Assembly (NCBI GenBank): GCA_027563935.2
Contig: CM050452.1
Span: 31,256,850 to 31,320,849 of the forward strand
Origin: Costus lasius
Taxonomy: Eukaryota > Streptophyta > Magnoliopsida > Zingiberales > Costaceae
DNA: 64,000 bases
Reading direction: 5' to 3'
The stretch's first letter is position 1. Each line of letters starts with the position of its first letter. Both the position numbers and the translations under genes were made by a program. The notes below the pieces were generated by a model. The model was not told where the DNA came from. It worked only from the letters and a program-made list of their open reading frames with translations, and did not search any database. Shown here piece by piece: positions 10,242-22,430 of this stretch.

Positions 10242-13200
10242 AGGGGATGACTCAAAGGATCTATGCTAAGCTCAGAATAAATGCTTGAAAAATCAGGGCA
10301 TTCTAGATATTCATGCTTCATGCGATCAAATCCAACTACTTCAACAGATAAAGTTTGCATAAGTAAAACTACTCTACTCAAAGCATCAGCAACTTTATTT
10401 TCAATTCCAGATTTATGTTTCAAAACAAAAGTATACTGTTGAAGGTACTCTACCCATTTAGCATGCCTAGCATTTAATTTCTTTTGAGCATTTAGAAAAG
10501 ATAAAGCTTGGTGATCACTATTTAGAATAAATTCGTTATGTATCAAATAGTGTCTCCAGTGCCTTAAGGATTGCACTACAGCATAGAACTCCTTATCATA
10601 GGTAGTATATCTTTGTTTAGCCTCATTTAACTTCTCACTAAAGTAGGCTATGGGGTGACCTTCCTGACTAAGGGTACCTCCTATTCCTACTCCTGAGGCA
10701 TCACAGTCCACTATGAAAACTTTAGAGAAGTCAGGTAATTTTAGGACAGGGGCAGTGGTCATTCTAGACTTAAGCTCCACAAAAGCTCTACTAGCAGACT
10801 TAGGTCAACTAAACTCACCTTGTTTCATACAGTTGGTTATAGGGGCTACTATGGTGCTAAAGTTTCTAATGAACCTCCTATAAAAGGCAGCTAGACCATG
10901 GAAACTCCTAATTTCAGTCAAAGTCTTGGGTTCAGGCCAGTCTAAGATGGCTTGGATTTTGCTAGGGTTAGCTTGAAGTCCTTGGTCTGAAACTATGAAG
11001 CCTAAAAAGATAACCCTAGGGGAAAGGAAAGAACACTTCTTCAGGTTTAGGTATAGCTTTTCTTCCTGAAGTAAGTCTAGGATTTTTCTAAGGTGTTCCA
11101 TGTGTTCTTCTCGGGTCTTGCTATAGATTAGGATGTCATCAAAGTAAACTACTAAGAATCTTCCTATGTAAGGCTTCAAGACTTGGTTCATTAACCTCAT
11201 GAAGGTTGAGGGGGCATTAGAAAGGCCAAAGGGCATGACTAGCCACTCATATAAACCATCCTTAGTTTTAAAGGCAGTCTTCCACTCATCCCCAAGTCTG
11301 ATCCTAACTTGGTGGTACCCACTTCTAAGGTCTAGCTTGCTAAACCACTTAGAACCTACCAGCATGTCAAGCATGTCGTCTAATCTGGGGATGGGAAATC
11401 TATACTTGATGGTTATTCTGTTCATTGCCCTACAGTCTATGCACATGCGCCAGCTTCCATCCTTCTTTGGGGTAAGAAGGGCGGGTACTGCACACGGGCT
11501 GAGGCTTTCCCTAATGAAACCCTTGCCTAACAGTTCATCTACTTGTCTTTTGAGCTCTTGATGCTCAGTAGGGTTCATCCTATAGTGGGGTAAGTGTGGG
11601 AGAGTAGAACCCGGGACAAGGTCTATGGCATGTTGGATTTCTCTAAGGGGGGGTAAGCCATTGGGAAGTTCTTCCCTGGTGAGCTCAGAGTACCCTGAGA
11701 GTAGGGTCTCAACTTCTTTGGGTATGGGTGACTCCTCATCTGGGTTGGTTTCCTTAATGACTAAGGAGTACACTTGCTTGGATTCTAAGAAGTCTTGGGT
11801 AAAGGCATGGGACCTTATGAGTTGGATGGTCGGTTTAGGTTCCTTAGGCTCCTCTATCCTACCCTTGTTGGTGGCAGCCTTAAGTTCTTTAGGCATGGAT
11901 GGTTTCAGTTTGATCTTTTGCCCGTCATGGCTAAAGACATAGGTGTTAGTCCGACCGTAGTGGATAACATCCATATCATATAACCACGGGCGACCGAGTA
12001 AGACTTGGGCGACATCCATGGTTATGACGTCACACCAAATCTTGCCTTGGTAGATGGCAAACTGAAGGGGCACTAAGCACCTATGGGTGACTGGGACACT
12101 AGATTGATTGACCCAGGATATGCTATAAGGATTGGGGTGCGGTTCTGCCTTAAGGTTGAATTTTACTAAGGCTGTGTGAGAGACCGCGTTCAGACTACTT
12201 CCCCCATCTATCACTACTTTGCACATGTTGCCATTGCATTTCGTGTAGGTGTGGAAAATACTGGTCCTACGCCAGTCCTCGGTTGGGGTAGGTTTGATTA
12301 GGGTGCACCTAACCACTCCTAAGGTGTCGTGGGTTTGTTCCTCACCACTATCATAAGCTAGTTCTTCCCAAACCGTACAACCAGAGTCAGGGTTATGGAT
12401 TTCCTCATGGTTTTCTTCATAGGTTTCTTCACGTTTTTCCTCACCTAAGTACAGGACTCTCTTGGGGCAGTCTTTCATATAGTGTCCTACTTGGTGGCAA
12501 GCATGGCAAGTGACTCTAGGTTCTTGGACAGTCCTAGGTCTAGAGGGTGTCGGTGTTGGGGCTTTGGGTTGAGAGCTAGAGGGACTTGAGGAGGGCGCCT
12601 TAGGGTAAGTTCTAGGGGAACTTAACTCTCTCCTAAAGGCTCTCTTTATGTTTTCTTCCACCTCTAAGGCTCTTTGATAGGCGACTTCCCTAGACTCTAT
12701 TTGGAAATAGGTCATTCCCCTTTTGATCTCGGGTCTAAGTCCATTCTTGTACCTACTAAGGGAGACATGGGGTTCCTCATGGATGCCACTCCTCAAAAGG
12801 AGTTCATCAAACCTAGTGGTATAGTCGGTGACATTCAGGCTACCTTGGACTAGGCTCATGGCTTCATCAATAATCTTAAGTTGGAAATAGGGAGGGACAT
12901 ATTTTTCCCTAAGTTTGTCTCGCATGTCTTCCCATCTCTCAACAGGAGGGCGTCTAAACAACTCTATGTTCTTCTCTATGCTTGTCCAGTATAACCTAGC
13001 AGTACCTTCTAGGAGACATCGGGTGAACCTAACCTTGGATTGACTAGGCATCATGCTCCAGTCGAAATACCGTTCAAGTTTGTCTACCCAATCTAGGAAC
13101 TCTCTAGGGTCAAGGGAAGCACTAAAGGTTGGGGGGTGAGAGTTTGATGTTGCGTTGCACTTCATCCTCCCTAGGTCTGTGGTAGGGTTGAGCACGTGGC

Positions 13201-13526
13201 TCATTCCACTCAGGTTCTTGGTCTTCCCTAGGTCTTTGATAGGGTCGAGCATGTGGATCTTCCCATTCAGGTTCTTGGACTCTCCTATTATGGTTCCTAT
13301 TGTTTTGGGGATGTTCACCTAGGATGGGTTCACTTGAGGGCCGACTAGGGGGTCTATCATCCCTAAGATTTTCAGGATTTGGGAGTCTAGCTCTAATATC
13401 CCTAAGTTCCTCTTGGAAGGACGCTATCATGTTAAAGAGTCTAGCCATGTCATTAGGTTCAGCTTATCTAGTAATATCATTGGATTCAGGGTGGTTATTA
13501 TAATTTGCTCCTGACCTAGTAGTCAT
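10242..13526 (-). pseudogene. Gypsy-A gag-pol: Gag, protease, RT, RNase H (broken)
   Basis: This is a minus-strand Ty3/gypsy polyprotein. The likely start is the ATG at 13526-13524 (MTTRSG), matching the gypsy-N start. A TAA at 13466-13464 follows within 21 codons. A one-base slip in a run of six Gs (13131-13136) shifts the frame just before the Gag core (PPTFSASLDPREFLDW). A long open stretch (13318-10805) then holds Gag, a CCHC knuckle (CHACHQVGHYMKDC, near 12450-12505), a protease with IDGGSS near 12205, and an RT with KLDLRSGYHQVRIR and YFDD near 11135-11145. A TGA at 10807-10805 (probably from TGG) precedes RNase H (DCDASGVGIGG). The piece ends where copia-1 inserted; integrase continues at 1095-1. 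Three lesions plus the insertion make it non-functional. Confidence 0.92.
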
Positions 13527-13692
13527 GGTGGTAGTAGTTTTGAAAAGAGTAGTTTTGAAAATAAGGCTACTAAAGGTAGTATGATAAGTATAGTAGCAGA
13601 TTATGAGAAACCACTTCTTTAAAACACCTAGGTCCAAGAAAAGTCTTAGAAGTTGAAAAATAGTTTTTAGGCTAAAATTCTATTCTAAGATT

Positions 13693-13705
13693 GGCTCTGA
13701 TACCA
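13693..13705 (-). other. Gypsy-A primer-binding site
   Basis: The minus strand reads TGGTATCAGAGCC three bases after the LTR end CCTCCATCA. It is complementary to initiator-Met tRNA. About 170 bases of leader (13527-13692) separate it from the gag start, and the leader is clearly similar to the gypsy-N leader. Confidence 0.92.
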
Positions 13706-13926
13706 AACTGATGGAGGTGGGATCATTCACAAGTAAGGGTGCATTCAAACAACGCTTTGAGAAAATAATTTTTTGTATTTTTAGATAAAACCCGACTTTA
13801 CTCTAACGGAGTTGGAAAATATGTTTTTTTGTATTTTATAAATAAGAAAGGCGACACTAAGTTATTACCAAAAGAAAGAGCACTTTAAACTATGAAATGA
13901 AATGACTAGTAGGAGTACTTACAGTG

Positions 13927-13950
13927 CGATCCTTGAGCATAGAAGGATCG
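13927..13950 (-). other. Conserved LTR hairpin, gypsy-A
   Basis: CGATCCTT (13927-13934) and AAGGATCG (13943-13950) form a perfect 8-bp inverted repeat around 8 nt. It lies downstream of the TATA box, so it would be in the transcript. The same block occurs in gypsy-N and, with compensated changes, in gypsy-C. Confidence 0.75.
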
Positions 13951-14542
13951 TATCGTCCCGATCTTCAACGGTCCTACTCTGATGGAAGGTATTGCATCAT
14001 TACAAACAAACACAGACAAACGAGATCCGCACATACCACGGATTCATATTACAAAACAAAACTAAGGGGGAGGTTAAGCCTCACAAGTTCCCTTAACACT
14101 TTGACTAAGGAGAAAGGGGGAGGGAGAAGAAAGCTTTGCGCTTAGTAAGAGATCTCCAAGTCCTTGCGCCACCTTGAATAAGAATTCAGATTAGTGTAGA
14201 GCCAAGTTCTTAAGATCTAGAGAAAGGAGAGGGAAGGAACTTAGCCGAAAGTCTTCAAGATGCAAGCCTCCTTGTTGGCCGAGAGTGATGATGCCCCAAG
14301 AACCTCCAAGTGTCTTGCCGAGACCAAGGTGGATGAGATCCTTAGAGCCTCGCCAAGAGTAAGCAAAGTCCTTCAAGGGTTGGATGCGTTGAGAACTTGA
14401 GAAGAAGGGGGGGAGAAGGGAAAGGGCTCGGCCCTTTGGAGAAGAGGGGAGGTAGAAAGCTTCTTTAGGCGACAAGCACCAATGCTAACACAAGGATTGT
14501 TTTTTTCACTAGGCAACTAATAGACAAAGAGGGGAGGATTAC

Positions 14543-14550
14543 AATTTATA
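14543..14550 (-). promoter_or_regulatory. Gypsy-A LTR TATA box
   Basis: The minus strand reads GCCTATAAATTG. It lies about 25 bases upstream of TCTATTAGTTGCCTAG, a motif also found downstream of the gypsy-C TATA box and in the gypsy-N LTR. A promoter role is inferred from position and similarity. Confidence 0.6.
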
Positions 14551-14795
14551 GGCTCAACAAGCCATGGGCAAGGGTGACAATTCACCCTAGGCGCAATCAC
14601 AAAGGTAGGGAAAGAAGTTAATGCACTATTAAAACATTTCCTTGACAATTTTTGAATTTCGAAATCTTGCTTTTGATGGAGCTCCTTGTAGCCGATTTCT
14701 TCTTGAGCTCCTTCCTTATTTGAGATGGCGCCCATTTGAATTTCGAAAGCATTCCTTCAAGAGCATGGGCGGCTAAAGACTTCCAAGGATGGTTC

Positions 14796-14880
14796 CTCAA
14801 ATTGTGGATCTAGATGATGATCCCTTGAATTGTGGATCTAGATGGTGATCCCTTGAATTGTGGATCTAGATTGATCCTTG
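14796..14880 (-). repeat. Triple 28-bp U3 repeat, gypsy-A
   Basis: AATTGTGGATCTAGAT starts at 14800, 14828 and 14856, three near-identical 28-bp units upstream of the TATA box. A related double repeat is in the gypsy-C LTR (17106-17158). Tandem U3 repeats are often enhancers; that role here is inferred. Confidence 0.8.
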
Positions 14881-15300
14881 ATGGCTAGGCGCCTTGAATT
14901 GGGCTGATCTCTTGCATTCGAATTCATCTTCAATGAGGGTGGCGCCTTGGTTGATTTGGAAGGTGGAGTTGTATTCATTGTAAGCCCCTTCAACTTGAAG
15001 TCTTTAGTTGAAGTAGTTGAAGTGCCTCCTTCCATAATTGGAGCTCTACTTGAGTGGCTTAGCTTGAGCTTCCTAGCTTCCCTTGAGCTGGGCTATAACC
15101 TGCCCAATTATTAACACAAAGGCCAGTAGACTATTCTAGGAGCAAATAAGGAAACTACACAATGCACTAGAGCTTTATTCAATGCAAATAAGGAAAGTGC
15201 AAATAAGGAAAGAAAAATGACCTAGGAGGAAAAGCCATATCTGATGGGCTTCCTCCTAGCCCTTCCAGACCTCCTTGGGGCAGGGTTGGCCCCTCCATCA

Positions 15301-16684
15301 AACCCTTTGTGTGCCCAAGACATCTATCCGAGAATTCCTTGTTTGGGAATTACACGGAGGCGGGTCTGCCGGGCACCATGGCCGAGATAAGACCCAAGCC
15401 CTTGTAAAGGAACGGTTCTACTGGCCGAACCTTTACCAGGATGTAGCTAAGGTCGTGAGGCATTGTAGGACTTGTCAGCTCACTAAAGTCCACAAGCACA
15501 GTCCCGGCCTGTACACTCCCTTACCTATTCCCCGAGCCCCTTGGCAAGACCTTAGTATGGATTTCATCCTAGGACTACCCCGAACCTCAGCTAAACATGA
15601 TTCTATATTTGTGGTAGTTGATAGATTTACTAAGATGGCCCATTTCATAGCTTGCACCAAAACCACTGATGCCTCCCATGTTGCTAAACTCTTCTTCAGA
15701 GAAGTTGTCAGGCTTCGTGGGACACCCTTAACTATAGTGTCTGATAGAGACCCTAGGTTTGTAAGCCATTTTTGGAGAACCCTATGGACCCTTCTAGGAA
15801 CAAAGCTCAAGTTCTCCACAGCCTACCATCCCCAGACGGATGGGCAGACTGAAGTGGTCAACCGATCACTTGGGAGTATTCTTAGGAGTTTGGTAAGTGA
15901 ACATCCTGGCAACTGGGATAAACTCTTACCCACTGCCGAGTTTTCCTACAATAGTACAGTCAACAAGACCACAGGTCACTCCCCTTTCCAAGCCAACCTA
16001 GGATATCAACCAAATAATCCTATAGATCTCTTTCCTCTACCCCGACACCTTAGGACTTCTTTACCTGCTCGTGACTTTGCCTTACATACCTCGCAAATGC
16101 ATGCTGAAATATTTTCTAAGATGCTAGAATCTGTTAATCATTACCGCGAAGCGGCTAACAAACATCGCCGAGAAAGGTTATTTTCCACAGGTGATAAGGT
16201 AATTCTACGGGCGCGTGAAGAGCGCATCCACGGGATAGGACACAAATTGGAAGCAAAAGGACTAGGCCCCTTCACCATTATAGACAAAGTCAACGACAAT
16301 GCCTACGTCCTTGACCTGCCACCTGAATTAGGGATCCCCACCACTGTCAACGTGGAGGATCTCACCCTCTATCATGAGCCCATCTCCATACCAGATCCAG
16401 ATAACACCAACAAAATGGAGATTGAGGCTATTCTCGAGGACCAAACCAAATTCACCACTAATGAGGTACAAGTGTTTTATCGAGTTAGACTCATTAATGG
16501 TGAAGAGGTATGGCTTCCTGAGTCAGAGCTAGCTATAGCCGCCCCTGAGTTACTCCAAGGGTACAAGGATAATTCTCCAGAGGAGAATCCTTTCAACCCG
16601 GGGAGAGCTGATGGAGGCAGTAGCCCTGCTCTGAGGAGATCTGCTCAGACTCGTAGGGTACCTAATCGATATGGGTTCCCTTAG
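15301..16684 (+). CDS. Gypsy-C pol, 3' part: integrase with LTR-encoded tail (partial)
   Basis: This is the 3' part of a plus-strand Ty3/gypsy pol. Gypsy-A inserted at 15300, so the upstream gag, protease and RT must lie left of the window. The visible part is open. It has the zinc region (GHHGRDKT, CRTCQ), the core (MDFILGLP, VSDRD, HPQTDGQTEVVNRSLG) and a C-terminal region with NGEEVWLPESEL and PEENPFNPGR. The 3' LTR begins at 16609, so roughly the last 25 residues are LTR-encoded and the stop (16682-16684) is inside U3. CRM chromoviruses are known for this arrangement. The apparent ORF start at 15275 lies in the gypsy-A LTR and is not real. Confidence 0.9.
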
Positions 16685-17105
16685 AGTCCCCTCTCTCTTG
16701 CATTGCATTTTAGGGTAGTTTGTTTTTCAATAAAACCATGCATCATGTAGTCATCTATGGCAAGTCCACTTGTAGTAGGTAGTGCATTGTAATTCATAAA
16801 ACTTTATGTACTCTTGCATCATAGTAGAGTAGTGCATGCATGCATTAGGATCATCTTGGCAGGACATTCAAGTAAGAAGCAGCTCAAGTTCCAGCTCAAT
16901 GTCACTCAAGGTCCACTCACCAAGCTCAGCTCCAGAAAAGGAAGGAAGACTTCAAAGTCCCAGTTCACTTCAAAGCCATGCTATAACTCACTTGCCATAC
17001 TTGTTGGGCGCCTCTCCTATAGAGCCATCAGCCACCTCATCATCCAATCAAGAAGATATGCGCCAACCTCTAGTCCAAGCAAGGAAGGGATTCAAAACCC
17101 TCACT

Positions 17106-17158
17106 CATCAAGATCCACAATCAAAGGAATTATCCATCAAGATCCACAATCAAAGGAG
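17106..17158 (+). repeat. Double 29-bp U3 repeat, gypsy-C
   Basis: CATCAAGATCCACAATCAAA starts at 17106 and again at 17135. It resembles the reverse complement of the gypsy-A repeat at 14796-14880, so both LTRs carry the repeat in the same orientation relative to transcription. Confidence 0.75.
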
Positions 17159-17453
17159 GGCATTTATGAAGACATTTATGATAAATTGCCATCTCTTGTT
17201 GCCGCCCAAGCTCTCATGGAAAGGATTCAAATTTCGAATCTCTTCTCCATGCGCCATCAACATTTCGCCAAAGGATAAGAAGACACTCTCATCAAAACAT
17301 TTAATGAGTTGCCAAAGAGAAGATCACCAAAGAAGGAAGCTCTTAAAGAGGATTTGCGCCTACCTCCTCTTGATTTTGAAATTCAAATTCCATCCATCTT
17401 TGTAATAGGTGCATGGAAGCTAAATGACTATCCTGCCCTAGCCCCATCTCGCC

Positions 17454-17460
17454 TATAAAA
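17454..17460 (+). promoter_or_regulatory. Gypsy-C LTR TATA box
   Basis: CCTATAAAAGC is a near-consensus plant TATA box, upstream of the conserved TAGTTGCCTAG motif near 17515. The transcript start would lie about 30 bases downstream. Confidence 0.65.
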
Positions 17461-18019
17461 GCATAAGCCTCCCCTTGTATTTCGATTACCTCTTGATGAA
17501 ATAACATTGTCTATTAGTTGCCTAGCTTAATTACTTGTGTTAGTGATAAGATTCTTTTTAGCCGAGCTCTTCCCCTTTCTTCTAGCTCTTCCACCGAAAC
17601 CCTAAGAAGCTCTCCTCTTTGTTTGTGTGCGCAACCACAAGGAGGACTTCTTTCACCCTCGGTTTGGAGCAAGAAGAGAAGCACCCTCGGCCTCAAGGAG
17701 TCTCATCCCTTTCGGCTAAGTCTTTTTCTCTTCATCTCTTATTTGAATTTGAGAACTCTTCTCTACACTAATCTTTGTTTATACAACTTGTAGATTGTGC
17801 TTGGAGTGGCCTAAGAGGGGCGTTCCCCCTCCCCTTCTCCTATCTCTTCTCCCTCTCTCTTTAGTTGCTTAGGATTAGTAAGGGAATTTGTGAGGCTTAA
17901 CCTCACCCCTTGATTTGATTCTGTATTAAAATCCGTGACTTGTACGGAATTTCTGTGATTGTTTGTAAGCTCCACCCTACACCTTCCATCAGAGTTGGAC
18001 CGGTGAAGATCGGGAAGCA

Positions 18020-18043
18020 CAGCCCTTCAATTCTCAAGGGCTG
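18020..18043 (+). other. Conserved LTR hairpin, gypsy-C, with compensated changes
   Basis: CAGCCCTT (18020-18027) and AAGGGCTG (18036-18043) pair perfectly around 8 nt. Relative to gypsy-A and gypsy-N (CGATCCTT/AAGGATCG), three positions differ on each arm and all three keep pairing. Confidence 0.78.
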
Positions 18044-18260
18044 CACTGTAAGTTTATTTTCCAGCATTTACTGCTTTCTAGTATAACCTTTATTTACTGT
18101 TCTTAGTTTAAACTCGGATTTTCCTATATTTTAAAATACAAAAAAAATTAGTTTCCCAACCTCGTTAGCATAACTTCGGTTTTTCTCTTATTATTAAGCT
18201 ATTTATTCAAACCAGTTTTCAAAATCGTTGTTTGAATGTTTTAGACCCCCCCGTCCTACA

Positions 18261-20478
18261 TTAGAGTCTGACCATATCTCTCTGGAAGGTATCAATATTT
18301 GGAAACATCCAATATAAACCTTTCCAGAAACTCTTGGATGACATAGATTGACTAAAGGGCAATGACTTTCTTGGATCTCTATCTATAGATCCTCATGCCT
18401 AGGATGTAGGCATCATTCTCTAGATCATTCTTCTCGAAATACTTCTCAAGCCTCATCTTCACCATGTGAAGAGTTGAGATGTCATTCCATGTGAGGAGAA
18501 TATCATCAATCTTCTAGAACAAGAACTATTATGGTGCTCCCACTGATCTTCTTGTGAACACAGGCTCTTTTTAAACATGCTTGCATAACACCATGCATAT
18601 CTTTATGGCCTTGATATGAAAACCTTTTGGCTATTTCCTTATAGATATCCTTTCAGACGTCCATGCAAGAAAGGCAGTTTTCATAACAACACGCCATAAC
18701 TGATCATGCAATTATAACATGCAGATTCCTAATGGACTTAAAAATCAGCTATTGGTGAAAAATTTCATCATTATCCATCCAGTGGATTTGCCTAAAATTT
18801 CTGTTCACTAGCTTGCCTTTCAAGGTAACAATGTTACCTTCCATGTCTATCTTCCTAGAAGATTTATTTACAGCCTATGGGAATTAACCCTTTGGCAGCT
18901 CATCCAAGTCCCAGACTTGATTAGCAGACATGGAGTCCATTATGGTTCTCATGGCCCTTAGCCATTTCTTGGAATCTGGTCCACCGACCGCTTCCATTTC
19001 CTCATAAGTCTTAGGTTCATCCTTGATGAAAAATTCGTCATGCCCAGCATATCGAATCGATCCAGACTTATGTGGTTCCTGTGTTACTTGAACCTCAGGT
19101 TGATTTTCAACCTGTATGTGAGATTTTGCTCTCCATCTGTGTCTAATTATATTGTGGTTGATTCTGGACCTTGTCCTAATCAAATCTACTCCCACTAGCT
19201 TCTTTTAAAAGAAATACTTTCTCAAGAGAGACAGCAGTTTGAGCAAAAAATATTTTGTTCTCTTTGGGATAGAATTAGCACCCTACAGTGCACCACAAAC
19301 ACATACTTTTGAATCACTGCACATTACATTCCCAATTCCATTGAAGAAATGGGATATTTGCATTTCGCAACTCAAAAGCTAACTTAGACACTTTCTTATA
19401 GAGTGGCAGTACATCTGTTTACATGGCATCATAGTAGTATATTTGCATGACTATTCAAAGATGGAACCACATCCAATGTGTTCCTTTTTTTTTCTTTGAA
19501 ATTCACCACACAGTGGTGTACTAAGTAAGCTGTGAGATAACTCCACACTTCTTTGGACAGTCATCAAATTCTCCACTAATCACCTTGATCTAATCAAAGT
19601 GCTTTAATAGATCCTCCAATTTGACTCAATACTTCATTTGTGAACTTTTTGGATTTCTCCAAAGTTCTTAGGTTTGGATAAGGCATACCCACACCTGATG
19701 AAGCATATAAGACTTCTTAGTACTTGTTTACATGGGTCTACATACATTGCTGTGTAATAGATCCAACAAGCCACTTACCCTTCAACCCTTTATGGTGAAG
19801 GTAGCATCTGTCACTTTGTTCCTTTGAACAAGGCTCACATTTATCATAATCCTAAAAGGATAATGATCCCAATAGTCCATTGACCTTTGGATGTGACCAT
19901 TGTTCGATGGTTCAAGAGACAATGCCATAAGAGGATGTTAATTGAATCAATGGATCTAATATTGTGTTACATATAGAGCCACAAACTATTATCAACTGTA
20001 TCACTTCAATAGAACATCTCAGTTATAAAGAAAAATATCATATATTATTTCAAACTGAAATCCTTTCCAGAAGGAATGATGTTCTAATACATAAGTTGAT
20101 ACATAATAGCAAAGTTCTATATAAAGTCTTCAAGGCAATGAGATGATATCAACAGCAGCATCCAATGCTCCGTCCCTGACCCGAGAGTAGATCCCATCAA
20201 GCCTCATCGTCCTACTTCTTTTGAGCTCCTGCACATGTAAAACATATGTGAGCCTCACATACAGTACCCAGTACCCATGAATAAGAAGTAGACAAAAGAC
20301 CTTAGTAACACAATACCTGAAGCGGATAGATTACATCCCTTCTTCTTTGCCATGCTCTTCTTGGCCATTAATCCTCTTTGAGATACCCATGCATTCCCAG
20401 TCTTCCGAAGTATTAGCTTCGAAGATACAGAACCATGGTCATTCTCAGATTTAGGCATACACTCTGAAGGACTTGGTG
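18261..20478 (-). pseudogene. Copia-6 pol fragment, heavily decayed
   Basis: The minus strand is recognisable as Ty1/copia pol despite many stops and shifts. From 20478 downward I can align the Gag tail/zinc-knuckle region, the protease region (near 20200-20150), the pre-integrase zinc region (near 19930-19780), an integrase stretch like KALRSDRGGEY (near 19600-19500), and the start of RT at NQVWDL (near 18900). The RT continues to a piece matching YLPVRHGLTL near 18270. A 103-codon open stretch (19195-18884) spans the IN-RT linker. RNase H and the LTR are absent because gypsy-C cuts in at 18260. It is one of the oldest pieces in the window. The zinc-knuckle part is poorly defined. Confidence 0.75.
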
Positions 20479-22430
20479 CGACTTCAGAACGAGAAGAAGA
20501 GAGGCAGGGCCTTGTCTTCATGCTCAGGTATTTATGTTACCGAAGTCAATCGATCTACTTCTATATCATGGGTATTGGATACTGCATATGGAGCTCATAT
20601 TTGTACAAATATGTAGGGGCTCAAGAAAAGTAGATCGGTGCGGCCTGGAGAGATTGACTTACGGGTTGGAAATGGGGCACAAGTTGGTGCTATTGTTGTA
20701 GGAGTTTTGACTCTCTCCCTGTCTTCTGGACTTCAGTTAGAGCTATATAATTGCTATTATGTACCTTCACTTACTAAAAACTTTATATCCATTCCTTGCT
20801 TGGCAAAAAAAGGATTTAAATTTGAAATAAAGGAGAACTCTCGTTCTTTTTCATTTGCAAATATGTTTTATGGGAAGGGTACTTTATGCAATGGATTATA
20901 TGTCTTGGACATGGTTAGCTCTAATTGTAACATAAATAATATGAGGATCAAACTAAGTGGTTCAGTTGGTGCTTTCTTGTGGCATTGTCAATTAGCCCAT
21001 ATAAACAAGAATCGCATTCAACAACTTCATAAAAATGGGTTGTTAGATTCAAGCTCCTTGGAGGAGATTGATACTTGTGAGCCTTGTTTATTAGGGAAGA
21101 TGACAAAAGTGCCCTTCACCAAGATTGGTGAGAGGGCAGGAGGTTTATTGGATCTCATACACAGTGATGTGTGTGGGCCATTCAGTAAACAAGCCAAAGG
21201 AAGGTATAACTACTTCATCACATTTATTGATGACTTCAGTAAATATAGTTATGTCGATTTGATGAGACATAAATCTAAATCCTTTGAGAAATTTAATGAG
21301 GTTAGAAATGAATGAGAGAACTAGCTTAGTAGATCTATCAAAACTCTTCGATTAGATCGGGCTGGAGAGTACTTGAGCGGTGAGTTCTTTGACTATCTTA
21401 GAGAGTGTGGGATCCTATCCCAACTCACTCCTCCTAGAACACCTCAATGGAATGGTGTGTCTGAATGGAGAAATCGAACCTTGTTGGACATGGTTTGATC
21501 TATGATGAGTCATGCAACTCTACCACCCTCATTATAGGGTCATGCACTTGAGACATCTTCTCTCATACTGAATAATGTTCCATATAAGAGCGTCTCTAAG
21601 ATTCCATATGAGGTATGGAGTGGGAGACGCCCTAACCTATCTTTTATTGGGATCTAGGGATGTGAGGCTTATGTCAAACGTTAGGATTTTAGCAAGCTAG
21701 ATCCCAAATCTGATAAATGTGTGTTTGTGGGGTATCCTAAGAAAACTAAAGGATACTACTTCTATGTTCCGACCGACAATAAAGTTTTTATTGCTCAGGA
21801 TGCTGTCTTTCTAGAGAAAGAATTTCTCATGAAAGAAGTTAGTGGGAGGAAGTTTGACTTGGACGAGGTCCAAGTGCAACCACAAGACACTGTGATGGAA
21901 CCTGAGCCGCTTGCACCGATTGCTAGGCAACCAGAGGCTCAGACACAGGTCCCACGTAGGTCAGGAGGATTTGTCATGCACCTGAGAGATATGGGTCACT
22001 GCCAACCCAACACAATGGGATCTTCATCATTGAGGATGAACCTAGGACCTATGATGAGGCAGTCGCTGGACCAGACTCTGAGAGATGGCTTGAGGCCATG
22101 CGATCCAAGATGGATTCCATATCAGCTAACCAAGTTTGGGATTTGGTTGAGCTGCTTGATGGGGTAAAACCCATATGCTAGAAATGGGTCTTCAAGAGGA
22201 AGACTGACATGGATGGAAATATAGTTAACTATATGGGTAGACTAGTGGCTAAAGGATTCAGATAGGTCTACAGGGTCCACTATGATGAAACCTTCTCGCT
22301 AGTTGCTAAGATCAAATCCATTCGGATTCTGCTTACTATAGCTGCATATCATGACTATGAGATATGGCAGATGGATGTTAAGACAGTGTTCCTTAACGGG
22401 AAGCTGACAGAGGATGTGTATATGACACAA
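20479..22430 (+). pseudogene. Copia-4 pol, left part: protease, integrase, start of RT (decayed)
   Basis: This Ty1/copia frame is close to copia-2. It begins abruptly just after the zinc knuckle (LQNEEK-like), continues into a protease with DTAYG (CYS replaced relative to DTACG), the pre-integrase zinc region, integrase with HSDVCGPF, and RT up to VYMTQ. Damage includes TGA and TAG near 21312-21330, TGA in the MVRSMM region, TAG for Trp at two places near 21535-21660, and a one-base deletion near 21965. It stops at CACAA (22426-22430), where gypsy-B inserted, and resumes at 59442. There is no 5' LTR, leader or Gag, so the 5' end was lost before or with the junction to copia-6. Confidence 0.88.

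Larger units (their letters stand above)
13709..15300 (-). repeat. Gypsy-A 5' LTR
   Basis: On the minus strand the LTR runs from TGATGGAGGGG (15300) to CCACCTCCATCA (13709), 1592 bp. It abuts gypsy-C integrase sequence at 15301, so gypsy-A inserted there. Its 3' LTR and second target-site copy lie left of the window. It holds a TATA box, a triple 28-bp U3 repeat and the hairpin block shared with gypsy-C and gypsy-N. Confidence 0.9.
16609..18260 (+). repeat. Gypsy-C 3' LTR
   Basis: The LTR starts TGATGGAGGCAG after the purine tract GGGGAGAGC (16600-16608) and ends CCGTCCTACA, 1652 bp. Its first 70 bases align with the start of the gypsy-A LTR. It carries a TATA box at 17454, TCTATTAGTTGCCTAG near 17510 and the hairpin at 18020. 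Next comes TTAGA (18261-18265), a candidate target duplication whose partner would be left of the window. Confidence 0.88.

Noticed and set aside
15275..15300. ORF start upstream of the gypsy-C integrase
   Set aside because: These bases belong to the gypsy-A LTR; the integrase part begins at 15301 after the insertion point.
18261..20478. Host gene on the minus strand
   Set aside because: Every open stretch aligns by eye with copia protease, integrase or RT motifs; nothing is left over for a host exon.
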